11,215 nt of DNA from Syntrophorhabdus sp. PtaB.Bin184 (GCA_002067555.1 MVQQ01000209.1:1-11215), one strand, 5' to 3'. Positions 1-6,617 are shown, numbered from the stretch's first letter. Translations and numbers: made by a program. The notes: generated from the letters alone by a model not told the origin.

Positions 1-633
1 CCCATCGACCGCGAGCAACCGGCGCGATTCGAGACGGCGACCTTTGCCCTCGGGTGATTCTGGGGACCCGATGCCTGGTTCGGGCTCACAAGGGGCGTGA
101 TACGAACGCGTGTCGGCTATGCCGGCGGCGCGCATGAGAACCCCACCTACCACAGTCTCGGAGGCCATGCGGAGACGATCGAGATCGACTTCGACCCTTC
201 CGTCATATCATATAGAGAGCTTCTCGCCATGTTCTGGAAGATGAACGATGCGCGGATGAAGGCACCGTCAACGCAATACCGGTCCGTCGTTTTCTATCAC
301 AACGACAGTCAGAAAGAGATCGCCGAAGGTATGAAAGCGCAGGAAGAGGCCCGCGCGGGAGCCAGGGTGTTCACGGAAATAATCCCCTTCACCCGGTTCC
401 ACCTCGCCGAGGGCTACCATCAAAAGTACTATCTCAGGGGGGCCGGCGATATCGCCGCCGAGTACCTTGCCATCTACCCCGATCTCAAGGATCTCATCGG
501 TTCCACGGCGACCGCCCGGGTCAACGGATACCTGGGCCGCTACGGCACGAAGGCACAGCTCGAAGAAGAGCTGGACTCGCTGGGCCTCACGGAGGAAGGC
601 CGGAAGAGACTCCTTGGCATTGTTGCGCCGTGA
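1..633 (+). CDS. msrA: Peptide-methionine (S)-S-oxide reductase MsrA, probable selenoprotein (5' end outside window)
   Basis: MsrA reduces the S-epimer of methionine sulfoxide, free or in proteins, using a nucleophilic Cys in a GCFWG motif. Frame 1 is open from base 1 to the stop at 631-633 except for one TGA at 55-57. Read through, the segment is ATFALG-U-FWGPDAWFG followed by VIRTRVGYAGG, so the TGA sits exactly on the catalytic Cys. Other family hallmarks downstream are PTYHSLGGHAE with its conserved Glu, STQYRSVVFYH, AEGYHQKYYLR and a C-terminal extension (STATARVNGYLGRYGT) seen in one MsrA subgroup. About 210 residues are visible; there is no in-frame start at the left edge, so some N-terminal residues are missing. 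The first start codon after the TGA is GTG at 97, which would delete the active site and is therefore not credible. The visible protein has no Cys at all. MsrA identity is near certain. Sec insertion is inferred from TGA placement plus the adjacent hairpin; the alternatives are a recent nonsense mutation or a sequencing error. Confidence 0.9.
55..57 (+). other. In-frame UGA, predicted selenocysteine codon at the MsrA catalytic site
   Basis: The TGA lies between GGG (Gly) and TTC (Phe) in the GxFWG active-site motif. Homology to MsrA continues on both sides in the same frame with no other stop. Cys (TGC/TGT) is expected here; TGA differs from either by a single third-position base. Selenoprotein forms of MsrA are known from a few bacteria and algae, with Sec at this same position. 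Confidence 0.8.
58..90 (+). promoter_or_regulatory. Candidate bacterial SECIS hairpin for Sec insertion in msrA
   Basis: Directly after the UGA, CCCGA (67-71) pairs perfectly with TCGGG (80-84) around the 8-nt loop TGCCTGGT (72-79). The stem extends by three pairs (63-65 with 85-87, one of them G-U) past a single bulged A at 66. The loop starts 15 nt after the UGA, has G at its second position, and carries GG at 77-78, about 20 nt downstream. In E. coli fdhF the apical-loop GGU sits at nearly the same distance. Bacterial SECIS elements lie inside the coding region and vary in sequence, so placement and shape are the evidence; SelB binding is inferred. Confidence 0.6.
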
Positions 634-680
634 GGATGCACTGTCTTTTCACCTGAAGATCTTGTCGACCCTTATGTCTC

Positions 681-1763
681 CTACTGCTGGGCCGGTATCG
701 TGACCGTGGGGAGCGGTTCGCTCTTTGCCGTATCCGTGAGGGTAAAGACGAGCATGATAAAGGATATCACCCGCTTCGATTCGATGTCCCGGTCGTCGAC
801 CCAGAACCAGCGGCCGCGGTACGCAACGGACACGAAGGCGTCCTGGGGTTTTGCGTCGGAACACTTGACGGTGAACCTGCCCTTTTCGATCGCATCTGCC
901 TTGCCATCTCTGGCACCGGGGACCGCCCTTCCTTCCCTCACATCCTCTTCAGGTATCTCGACCCGGGCCGCCATGAAGCTCAGAACGTGCATGAGCGGGA
1001 AGGACTGCAACGCTATCTCCCGGTTGTTATCGGGCTCAATGCCCTCGACCAGGGTGTACTGGCCCACGGATGGATCAAGCCCGAGAAGGCCGCACAGTTC
1101 GCGGACCTGGGAAGAGATCTCCGGCGGAGCGCCTTTTGACCAGAAAGAGACGGTCGTCTTCTTTTTCCCGTCTCTGTCGTTCGTGGTCTTTAGCCGGATG
1201 GCGTTGGAGAGCTGAAGGTTGCGCAGGATCGTGACGACACGAAGGAATTTCTCGTCGGCGGGGCGGAACCCCGAGACAGGGGCCGACATGTTCCTAAGGC
1301 CATTGATCGCGGCGACCCCCATTCTGAAGATCATGTCCGCCGGTATGCCGGACTGCACGGTGGACATGATCTTGTCCGGAGGAAAGGGAGTGAGCAGGGT
1401 TCCGGCGAAGGAGCTTCCCGCCATCGGCACGTAGGTGATGGTAGGACGGTCGGTGTACTTTCCCTGCAGACTGCTGTCGATGGCAGTCGTGTTAAAGTTG
1501 GAGACGGTGGCGGAACCCCCCAGGTTGATGCCCGTCTCCAGGGTGTAAGCGGCGACGATCTGTCCCACATCCACAAAGGAGACAGGTTCGACGTAGCGCA
1601 TCTTGACGATATTGAGAAGGATCTGGCGCTTCCAGGATTCGCCAAGGGAGGCGTTGTAGTCGAAGCGGTCGCGTGTGACCGAACCGGGGCCTATGGACGT
1701 ACACCCCGCAAGGCCGGCTATGAGGATCCCGATAAACAACACTTTCAATCGTCCTGTCATCAC
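681..1763 (-). CDS. Conserved lipoprotein of unknown function
   Basis: A 360-residue protein with a classic lipoprotein signal: a short basic N-terminus (GRLK), a hydrophobic stretch (VLFIGILIAG) and the lipobox LAGC with Cys21. The +2 residue is Thr rather than Asp, which favours sorting to the outer membrane in Gram-negatives. The mature part has a conserved-looking opening (DRFDYNASLGESWKRQILL) and a hydrophobic C-terminal block (YRGRWFWVDDRDIESKRV, then SFIMLVFTLTD). I recall uncharacterised lipoproteins with similar features but cannot assign a function. The gene starts at GTG 1763 or at the next codon, ATG 1760; GGGAGG at 1771-1776 lies 7 nt from the GTG and 10 nt from the ATG. It follows the hydrolase remnant by 48 bp on the same strand and converges on msrA, with 47 bp between the stops and no clear terminator hairpin. 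Confidence 0.85.
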   Translation of the reverse strand: MMTGRLKVLFIGILIAGLAGCTSIGPGSVTRDRFDYNASLGESWKRQILLNIVKMRYVEPVSFVDVGQIVAAYTLETGINLGGSATVSNFNTTAIDSSLQGKYTDRPTITYVPMAGSSFAGTLLTPFPPDKIMSTVQSGIPADMIFRMGVAAINGLRNMSAPVSGFRPADEKFLRVVTILRNLQLSNAIRLKTTNDRDGKKKTTVSFWSKGAPPEISSQVRELCGLLGLDPSVGQYTLVEGIEPDNNREIALQSFPLMHVLSFMAARVEIPEEDVREGRAVPGARDGKADAIEKGRFTVKCSDAKPQDAFVSVAYRGRWFWVDDRDIESKRVISFIMLVFTLTDTAKSEPLPTVTIPAQQ

Positions 1764-1811
1764 AAAGTTCCCTCCCTGGGCATTGGCTTTGGTCCCTTTA
1801 CCGGGGCCGAT

Positions 1812-2270
1812 CTAGTTGAACACGTCGTCGAGCCGGTCAAAAAGCACCTGGCCCACAATGCTGCGGTTCTCCATCACGCAGTGGTTCGTCGCGCCTTCAT
1901 CGGATGGGGTGATGACCATCTTCTTCTTCGGGTTGGTGAAGCCGTCCATGGCGACCTTCTGGTGGCGCTGCACCTCGGCGCTTTTGTACTTGCTCTCCCC
2001 GACAATGATGAGCGCGGGGACCGTCACCTTCGCGGGGGTCTTCCCGGCGGCGGCCTTGCGGAAGTATCCCGGAAGCACCGTTCCCTCGAAGGGGATCTCA
2101 AGATACTCGAGGGGCGGGTCGAAAAGGGGCCCTGTTTTTTTCATGATGCCCCTTAGCTTGATACCCCTCTCCTTGAAGCGAGCATCCGTGGGGAGCATGG
2201 AAATGAGGGATATCCTTCTCTCTCTGTCCCACGCTCTGTCGGCCTTCTCTCCCCGCCGTCCCAGGGCCAC
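1812..2270 (-). pseudogene. Alpha/beta-hydrolase remnant with internal deletion of the catalytic core
   Basis: The open frame encodes 152 residues from GTG 2270, or 128 from ATG 2198. Two pieces of a larger esterase/acyl-peptidase-type alpha/beta hydrolase are fused. The N-terminal piece (MLPTDARFKERG, LFDPPLEYLEIPFEG, LPGYFRKAAAGKTP) is the lead-in to the core. The C-terminal piece (KVTVPALIIVGES, then GATNHCVMENRSIVGQVLFDRLDDVF) is the last strand, the catalytic His region and the final helix. From memory of the family, full proteins are about 370-400 residues, and some 170-190 residues with the GxSxG nucleophile elbow should lie between GKTP and KVTVPA. They are absent, and no GxSxG occurs in the product. 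The join is in frame, so a stable truncated protein could still be made. It cannot be a normal serine hydrolase. The start is uncertain, as neither candidate has a convincing ribosome-binding site. Confidence 0.65.
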
Positions 2271-2282
2271 CGGGCGGGACCC

Positions 2283-2495
2283 TCAGGATGGACCGGGTGG
2301 GGTCCCTCTTCTTCTCCTTCCGCGCCTGCCGGCGCGCCGCGTGAGCGCGAGACCAAGCTCGTCGAGACCCACGAAAGGCTCGGGTTCTCCCGAGCCGTCG
2401 ACGGACTCGAGGACCCCCGTCACCCTTTCAGGGTCCTTCGTGTCGATCCGGTAGACGCGGATGATGAAGCTCTCCAGGATTGACTGCTCGGTCAT
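2283..2495 (-). CDS. Small conserved protein of unknown function (70 aa)
   Basis: From ATG 2495 the product begins MTEQSILESFIIRVYRIDT and continues with a short beta-rich segment (RVTGVLESVDG, then PEPFVGLDELGLAL). This resembles a family of tiny uncharacterised bacterial proteins beginning ESFIVRIYRR and ending near an FDEL motif. The last 18 residues, starting RRAGRRGRRRRG, are Arg-rich and low-complexity; they may be a natural basic tail or read-on into degraded sequence bordering the hydrolase remnant. No Shine-Dalgarno precedes the ATG. Instead TATAAT lies 9 nt upstream, so the transcript would be nearly leaderless. The frame is open further upstream (to about 2546), but that extension would include the promoter and lacks family resemblance. 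It lies 75 bp downstream of the regulator stop and 12 bp upstream of the hydrolase frame. Confidence 0.6.
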   Translation of the reverse strand: MTEQSILESFIIRVYRIDTKDPERVTGVLESVDGSGEPEPFVGLDELGLALTRRAGRRGRRRRGTPPGPS

Positions 2496-2504
2496 GGCGG
2501 AAAG

Positions 2505-2533
2505 ATTATACCTTGCCGACACCCACAGATTGC
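2505..2533 (-). promoter_or_regulatory. Predicted promoter of the small gene, weak -35 and perfect -10
   Basis: On the minus strand TATAAT (2505-2510) is a perfect -10. With a 17-bp spacer the -35 is GCAATC (2528-2533), a poor match to TTGACA, as expected at an activator-dependent promoter. Transcription would begin around 2498, only a few bases before ATG 2495. Confidence 0.45.
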
Positions 2534-2544
2534 CTACAGATTGC
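2525..2544 (-). repeat. 9-bp direct repeat at 11-bp spacing, candidate activator site
   Basis: ACAGATTGC occurs at 2525-2533 and again at 2536-2544 (GCAATCTGT on the minus strand), two identical copies one helical turn apart. The downstream copy covers the -35 position of the predicted promoter. SARP-type winged-helix activators bind direct repeats with 11-bp spacing overlapping the -35, and a SARP-type gene ends just 27 bp away. The link to that regulator is inference. Confidence 0.5.
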
Positions 2545-2570
2545 AAAAAAAGCGATGGCCTGTGGTCAGA

Positions 2571-5500
2571 CTATTGCTCTTGAAGCATTGATGCGTAGAG
2601 CATCTCGGTCTGGCCGGAAGGCCTTACGCCGAGGTTTTCCCCGAGCACCTCCCGGCAGCGGCGGTAGGTCTTTGCGGCCTCGGCGTTGTTGCCGAGATGG
2701 TGATGGCAGACCATTAGGCGCTGGTAGAACACCTCCGCGAGCTGGTCTATTTCCACTCCTTTCCTGTAGTGCTCAAGCGCCTTTTCCCATTGGCCGGCCT
2801 CTTCGAGAGAACGGCCCGTCGTGACGATGGCACGGAGAAGGCCGTTCTTGAGTATCTCCCTTTTGTGGGCGGTGAAGGCGAGGCCGGTGTCCGACGGAAG
2901 AAAGGGCCCTCTGTAGAGGCCGATGGCCGTCTCACAGAGTACTGCGGCCTCCCGTTGTCCCGAGCTTCTGATTCTCTCCAGCACATTTTCCAGTACCAGG
3001 CTGTCAACGCGGCAGAAGAGGGGATCGATGCTGAGCTGTCCGCCGCTGTATCTGATCTGGTTTCCCGGGCCGAAGAGCTGGCGCAGACGGCTCAGTGTCA
3101 CTTCGAAGGACTTCCGGGCAAGGTCGCCTTCCGTGTCGGGCCAGAGCGCGTCCATGACCCGTTCCGCGGACACGTTGGTTCCGCCGAAGGCGATGACGGC
3201 CTTGAGCATCTCCAGGGGTTTCTTCCGGACCTTCCCCGAAAAAACTACCGCTTCATCGTTCTTGAGTATCTCGAAGCGCCCAAGGGTGCAGACCTTGAGC
3301 GGGTAAGGCCAGTCTTCCGTCGAGAGGGTTGGATTGCCGAAGGCGACAGGGGGTGCGAGGCGAAGCCTCCTGATGAGCCCCTTCACGTATTCCGGCTCTA
3401 ACCCGTGTTCCAGCGCCTTCGCGCAGAGAATGCTCATGAGGTCGGGTTGATAGAATTCGAGATGAGCGTACCCGTTTTTCCTGCCAAGTTCAAGGGCACG
3501 GCGAAGGAGCGGCAACCCTTTTCTGTCGCTACCTTCTCTGAAAAGGAAATACGCCTCCACAAGAAGGCTGTACCACTCGATGACCTGGCTTTTCATCTTT
3601 TCGCCTATCCGGTGGGCCATACTGACATGGGTCCCGGCGTCGGCGGTGTTGCCCGCCAGGAATCGGGCCTGCGCCATGCCGATGTGCCACAGGGCCTGAT
3701 AATAAGGATTGCCCATCCTGTCCACTTTTGCCGTTACCGCCTGGAGGTTCTCAATGGCAAGGGACGGATCTTTGCGGAGGACTGCGAGCCATGCCGCATT
3801 TATGTGATAGAAGAAGATATCGAGCGATCTTCCTACGGCAAAGGCGGTCTTCATCTGGTTCTGAAGTGAGACGGCGGCACTCTCGAGATTTCCGGCGGCC
3901 ATTTCGGCCGCTGCCCGGAAGCTCCACAGCAGGGAATCAAAGATGTGCACCCCGCTTTCTCCGGATACCCGAAGCCCTTCCGAGAGCGTCTCCAGTGCCG
4001 GCCCGTAGCCGGCCGTGACCCAGTGATGGATGCCCTTCATCAGGTTGATGCAGACGACGGCCAGAGGGGATGCCTTTTGATGAAGGACGAGGGCCTGCGC
4101 ATCATCGAGAAGAACGGCGTTCTTGTGGTAATCGCCTTTCCAGAGATGGTAGACGCTGATGAAGAATATCGTGTCCAGGTGATCCTCCGGTGACGGGTCA
4201 GCCTGGATCAGCTCCATAACGCGCCCTATCGAGCGCAGTATCTCCCGGGGCTTGTCGGTCCTTCTCAGGATAAGGGCTGTGAGCATCCGGGAAGACGCGA
4301 CGAGGTCGATCTCCTTTGTGGGAAAGGAAGGATACTCTCTCCTGAGCTCCTCGAAGACCGCGAAGCAGTCATCGAAACGCTTCCACTCATCGAGCTCAAA
4401 GCTGTACGTGTCCACGATACGGGCCCAGCAGAGGTACTGGCCCGCCGCGTCATCGGCAGCCTTGAAAGCTGCCAGCGCCTTTTCAAAGACATCCCTGGCG
4501 AAGGGCACATCGAAAGGGAAGGAGCACATCGCCTTCCAGTAGAGAAGCCAGGGATTGCCCGCGGCCATCTCGTCGGGAATACCCGCTATCCATTCGGCCA
4601 CCGTCCTGTTCCTGCCCTGCCTCAAAAACTCGCGGGCGTGGCGGATGACCATCCGGGCGAGGTACTGTCCCTCCGAGGCGTCGAGATAGAGTCTCGCGGC
4701 GTTTTCGGTCTGACCGAGCTCTTCCATGAGCAGTGCCGCCTCCTTCCGGATCGCGGCGATCTCGTCGGGCGTGTGTCTCACCTTCGACCGGTTGAGAAGG
4801 AACTCCTTGAAGAGGGGGTGAAACCGATAGCCCTGCCCGTCTCCGGAAAGCCTTTCCGTGAAATAATTGTGGCGGTTCAGCATGGAAAGTATCTGTCCGG
4901 CGTGCCCCGTTTTTGTGAGCCTTTCCGCGAGGGGGACGCTGAGAGTGGGAAGAAAGACGGTTTTGAGCAGGAAGTCCTGAACGCCGCTGTCGGCCTTGTC
5001 GAATATTTCTCCCGCAAAATAGTCGAACACCCTGTCGTAACCGATATCAGGGGACGACAGGGCCACTCCGCCTTCAAGTCTTGTCTTTTCAAGCATCAGG
5101 ATGATCCCCGCCGCCCAGCCCTCGGTGTTCTCATGCATCGTCCGTATAGACCCGTCATCCAGGCCGGGGATATGTCCGGTGACGAGCTTTTTCGATTCGG
5201 TGAAGGTGAAGCGCAGTTTGTCGTAGCCGACAAGGGAGATCCTGCCTCCCGCGTTGAGGCGGGCCATCTGCCGCGGCGGATCGCTTCGGCTCACTATGAT
5301 GACACGAATGCCGTCGGTGATGGTGCTGAGACCGACAGCGATGATGTCGTGAAAGGGGGAGTCGGCTGGCAGGTCCTGATAGTTGTCGAGAACGATGAAA
5401 AAACCCTGGCCGGCGCCTCTTGATGCCCGGGGCGATCGCCCGCCCGGCAGGCCCGCGATGCGGTTGTAGAGGGCCTCGAAGTACCGCCTGGCGAAGGTGT

Positions 5501-5822
5501 TTATGCCCGGGAGGTACTCCGGCGTGAGGAGAGGCAACGGCCCCTTGCGGCGGGGTGCCGCATTCCCGGCCGCAAGCCCCATGTAATAGAAGAATGTCGC
5601 CGGGTCCGAGTCTCCTTCATCGCACTGGTACCAGATGCACGGCGACCCGTGTGAATCGAGATAGCTTGAAACAAGGGTTGTCTTGCCCGAGCCGGCAGGG
5701 GAAGACAACCAGATGACGGGTTTTTTCATGGCGGCGTCGAGGACGCCAAAAAGCCTCGAACGCCCGACCACCCCCGACAGACGCGGACGGGTTATCTTGA
5801 CCGATACCGCTTTCTTTACCAT
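2571..5822 (-). CDS. MalT-like STAND ATPase transcriptional regulator with C-terminal SARP winged helix and BTAD domain
   Basis: A 1083-residue cytoplasmic signal-integrating regulator. Residues 40-49 are a Walker A (SSPAGSGKTT), about 142-149 a Walker B (FIVLDNYQ), and about 174-183 the strand VIIVSRSDPP typical of MalT-like STAND NTPases. About 350-830 is helical, Ala/Leu-rich and TPR-like, the usual ligand-sensing and oligomerisation part. About 842-935 (LKVCTLGRFEI through LARKSFEVTLSRLRQLF) is an OmpR/SARP-type winged helix. About 940-1083 is a BTAD helical domain (ALEHYRKGVEIDQLAEVFYQRLM). MalT itself is about 900 residues and ends in a LuxR helix-turn-helix; here SARP/BTAD replaces it. 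ATG 5822 is chosen because a TTG at 5873 would place the predicted promoter inside the gene; homology-like sequence begins at VKITRPRLSGVVGR. The Shine-Dalgarno is weak (GGGG). The inducer and targets are unknown. The nearest downstream promoter carries SARP-like direct repeats. Confidence 0.9.
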   Translation of the reverse strand: MVKKAVSVKITRPRLSGVVGRSRLFGVLDAAMKKPVIWLSSPAGSGKTTLVSSYLDSHGSPCIWYQCDEGDSDPATFFYYMGLAAGNAAPRRKGPLPLLTPEYLPGINTFARRYFEALYNRIAGLPGGRSPRASRGAGQGFFIVLDNYQDLPADSPFHDIIAVGLSTITDGIRVIIVSRSDPPRQMARLNAGGRISLVGYDKLRFTFTESKKLVTGHIPGLDDGSIRTMHENTEGWAAGIILMLEKTRLEGGVALSSPDIGYDRVFDYFAGEIFDKADSGVQDFLLKTVFLPTLSVPLAERLTKTGHAGQILSMLNRHNYFTERLSGDGQGYRFHPLFKEFLLNRSKVRHTPDEIAAIRKEAALLMEELGQTENAARLYLDASEGQYLARMVIRHAREFLRQGRNRTVAEWIAGIPDEMAAGNPWLLYWKAMCSFPFDVPFARDVFEKALAAFKAADDAAGQYLCWARIVDTYSFELDEWKRFDDCFAVFEELRREYPSFPTKEIDLVASSRMLTALILRRTDKPREILRSIGRVMELIQADPSPEDHLDTIFFISVYHLWKGDYHKNAVLLDDAQALVLHQKASPLAVVCINLMKGIHHWVTAGYGPALETLSEGLRVSGESGVHIFDSLLWSFRAAAEMAAGNLESAAVSLQNQMKTAFAVGRSLDIFFYHINAAWLAVLRKDPSLAIENLQAVTAKVDRMGNPYYQALWHIGMAQARFLAGNTADAGTHVSMAHRIGEKMKSQVIEWYSLLVEAYFLFREGSDRKGLPLLRRALELGRKNGYAHLEFYQPDLMSILCAKALEHGLEPEYVKGLIRRLRLAPPVAFGNPTLSTEDWPYPLKVCTLGRFEILKNDEAVVFSGKVRKKPLEMLKAVIAFGGTNVSAERVMDALWPDTEGDLARKSFEVTLSRLRQLFGPGNQIRYSGGQLSIDPLFCRVDSLVLENVLERIRSSGQREAAVLCETAIGLYRGPFLPSDTGLAFTAHKREILKNGLLRAIVTTGRSLEEAGQWEKALEHYRKGVEIDQLAEVFYQRLMVCHHHLGNNAEAAKTYRRCREVLGENLGVRPSGQTEMLYASMLQEQ

Positions 5823-5844
5823 GCCCCGTGCAAACCCCGGACAT

Positions 5845-5873
5845 AGTATACCCCGCTTTGAAAGGAAGCACAA
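5845..5873 (-). promoter_or_regulatory. Predicted sigma-70-type promoter of the STAND/SARP regulator
   Basis: On the minus strand TTGTGC (5868-5873) and TATACT (5845-5850) are separated by exactly 17 bp. The start would fall about 15-20 nt upstream of ATG 5822, giving a short leader. The same design (TTGTGG, 17 bp, TATACT) occurs before copA, which raises confidence in both. Confidence 0.55.
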
Positions 5874-5883
5874 CAGGGTGAAG

Positions 5884-5893
5884 CCTCATGAGG
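5884..5893. promoter_or_regulatory. 10-bp perfect palindrome upstream of the regulator promoter
   Basis: CCTCATGAGG is a perfect inverted repeat lying 10 bp upstream of the predicted -35 at 5868-5873. Its position suits an operator, but it is short. The rest of the 5874-6033 gap shows only a 7-bp direct repeat (CCCTGTC at 5925-5931 and 5946-5952, 21 bp apart). Confidence 0.25.
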
Positions 5894-6033
5894 TCGGGGG
5901 CCCGGCATGTGATCCGCAGAGTATCCCTGTCGCCCGTTCATTTACCCCTGTCAGGTCAGCGGCAAACGCCTGTTTTCCCGTAAGTGCCCTTTATTCTGAT
6001 TCCGGGGCGGTTCAAGGGGCAGCAACGATATGT

Positions 6034-6516
6034 TCATTCCCTTCCCTGGGGCTTGGGTCTGTCTTCCTTTCCCTTGAACCATCCCTCCTTCGCGTGCGGG
6101 AAACAATCGAAGCGGGCGACGTAGGGCTTGATGTCGACAAGCGGTGTGCCGTCGAGGACGTCTATACCCGCGACCTCGAGCGTGCTGCCTTTTCTTCCGA
6201 TCAGCTCCACGATGGTGAGTCCCAGGCAGTTGGGCCGCGCAGGATAGCGGCAGGCGAATATCCCGTGTGGTTTGTCGTCGAGAAGAACAGGCCGTACCAG
6301 TTCGACCTGACCCGCTCTGTCAAAGGGGTAGATGAGGAATATGTGGGAAAACCCCTCGATATCCTTGAGCCCTTCCCCGTATTCCTCGTAGATCTCTATG
6401 GAACCCACAGCGTCCGGGCGGAATCTCCCCTGTATCGGTGTCTCCTCCTTCGTTCTGAAAGGAGAATGGATAACCCCGATGGGCCTCACAATGAACTGCA
6501 ATCCCGTATCTTTCAT
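6034..6516 (-). CDS. trmO: tRNA (N6-threonylcarbamoyladenosine37-N6)-methyltransferase TrmO (YaeB/VirR/TsaA family)
   Basis: TrmO uses S-adenosylmethionine to methylate the N6 of t6A at position 37 in some ANN-decoding tRNAs, tuning decoding. The 160-residue product is a single beta-barrel-type TrmO domain: FIVRPIGVIHSPF at 8-20, SIEIYEEYGEGLKDIEGFSHI at about 39-59, RPNCLGLT near the middle, and LDGTPLVDIKPYVARFD towards the end. The usual form of the central motif is RPNPIGL, so Cys replaces Pro here, a conservative oddity in a loop. The length suits the short bacterial form without the C-terminal extension seen in E. coli. ATG 6516 is preceded by AAGGA with a 5-nt gap. It lies 102 bp downstream of copA on the same strand and could be co-transcribed with it, although no functional link is known. 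The family was formerly named TsaA. Confidence 0.92.
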   Translation of the reverse strand: MKDTGLQFIVRPIGVIHSPFRTKEETPIQGRFRPDAVGSIEIYEEYGEGLKDIEGFSHIFLIYPFDRAGQVELVRPVLLDDKPHGIFACRYPARPNCLGLTIVELIGRKGSTLEVAGIDVLDGTPLVDIKPYVARFDCFPHAKEGWFKGKEDRPKPQGRE

Positions 6517-6581
6517 CTCCGTCCTTTTTCAAAATGATCGTTTCAGTCCCTGTTCCTTCCTTGTCTTTGGCTTCTAACCCT

Positions 6582-6617
6582 CAAACGGTTCAAGCCATTC
6601 AAGCGGTTCAAGCTTCT
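6582..6617. repeat. Four imperfect 9-bp tandem repeats between copA and trmO
   Basis: CAAACGGTT, CAAGCCATT, CAAGCGGTT and CAAGCTTCT follow one another at exact 9-bp spacing, ending beside the copA stop. The remaining part of the 6517-6618 gap is pyrimidine-rich on this strand and shows no clear terminator. This may be a slipped-strand microsatellite; no function can be assigned. Confidence 0.5.

Noticed and set aside
97..633. MsrA starting at GTG 97 as a complete 178-residue gene
   Set aside because: This start removes the whole active-site segment, while unmistakable MsrA sequence continues upstream in the same frame across the TGA.
634..680. Terminator between convergent msrA and the lipoprotein gene
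   Set aside because: No stem of useful length or T-run is visible in the 47-bp gap.
2545..2570. Intrinsic terminator after the regulator gene
   Set aside because: There is a run of seven T on the minus strand (2545-2551), but only a weak, mismatched hairpin precedes it.
4638..5423. A 261-codon plus-strand open frame opposite the regulator
   Set aside because: Fully antisense to the ATPase/TPR part of the regulator, with no ribosome-binding site and no family resemblance.
5823..5873. N-terminal extension of the regulator to TTG 5873
   Set aside because: The extension overlaps a good 17-bp-spaced promoter and contributes no family-like sequence; ATG 5822 fits better.
5683..6537. A 284-codon plus-strand open frame spanning the regulator start and trmO
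   Set aside because: It runs antisense across two real genes and the promoter between them; its sequence resembles no family.
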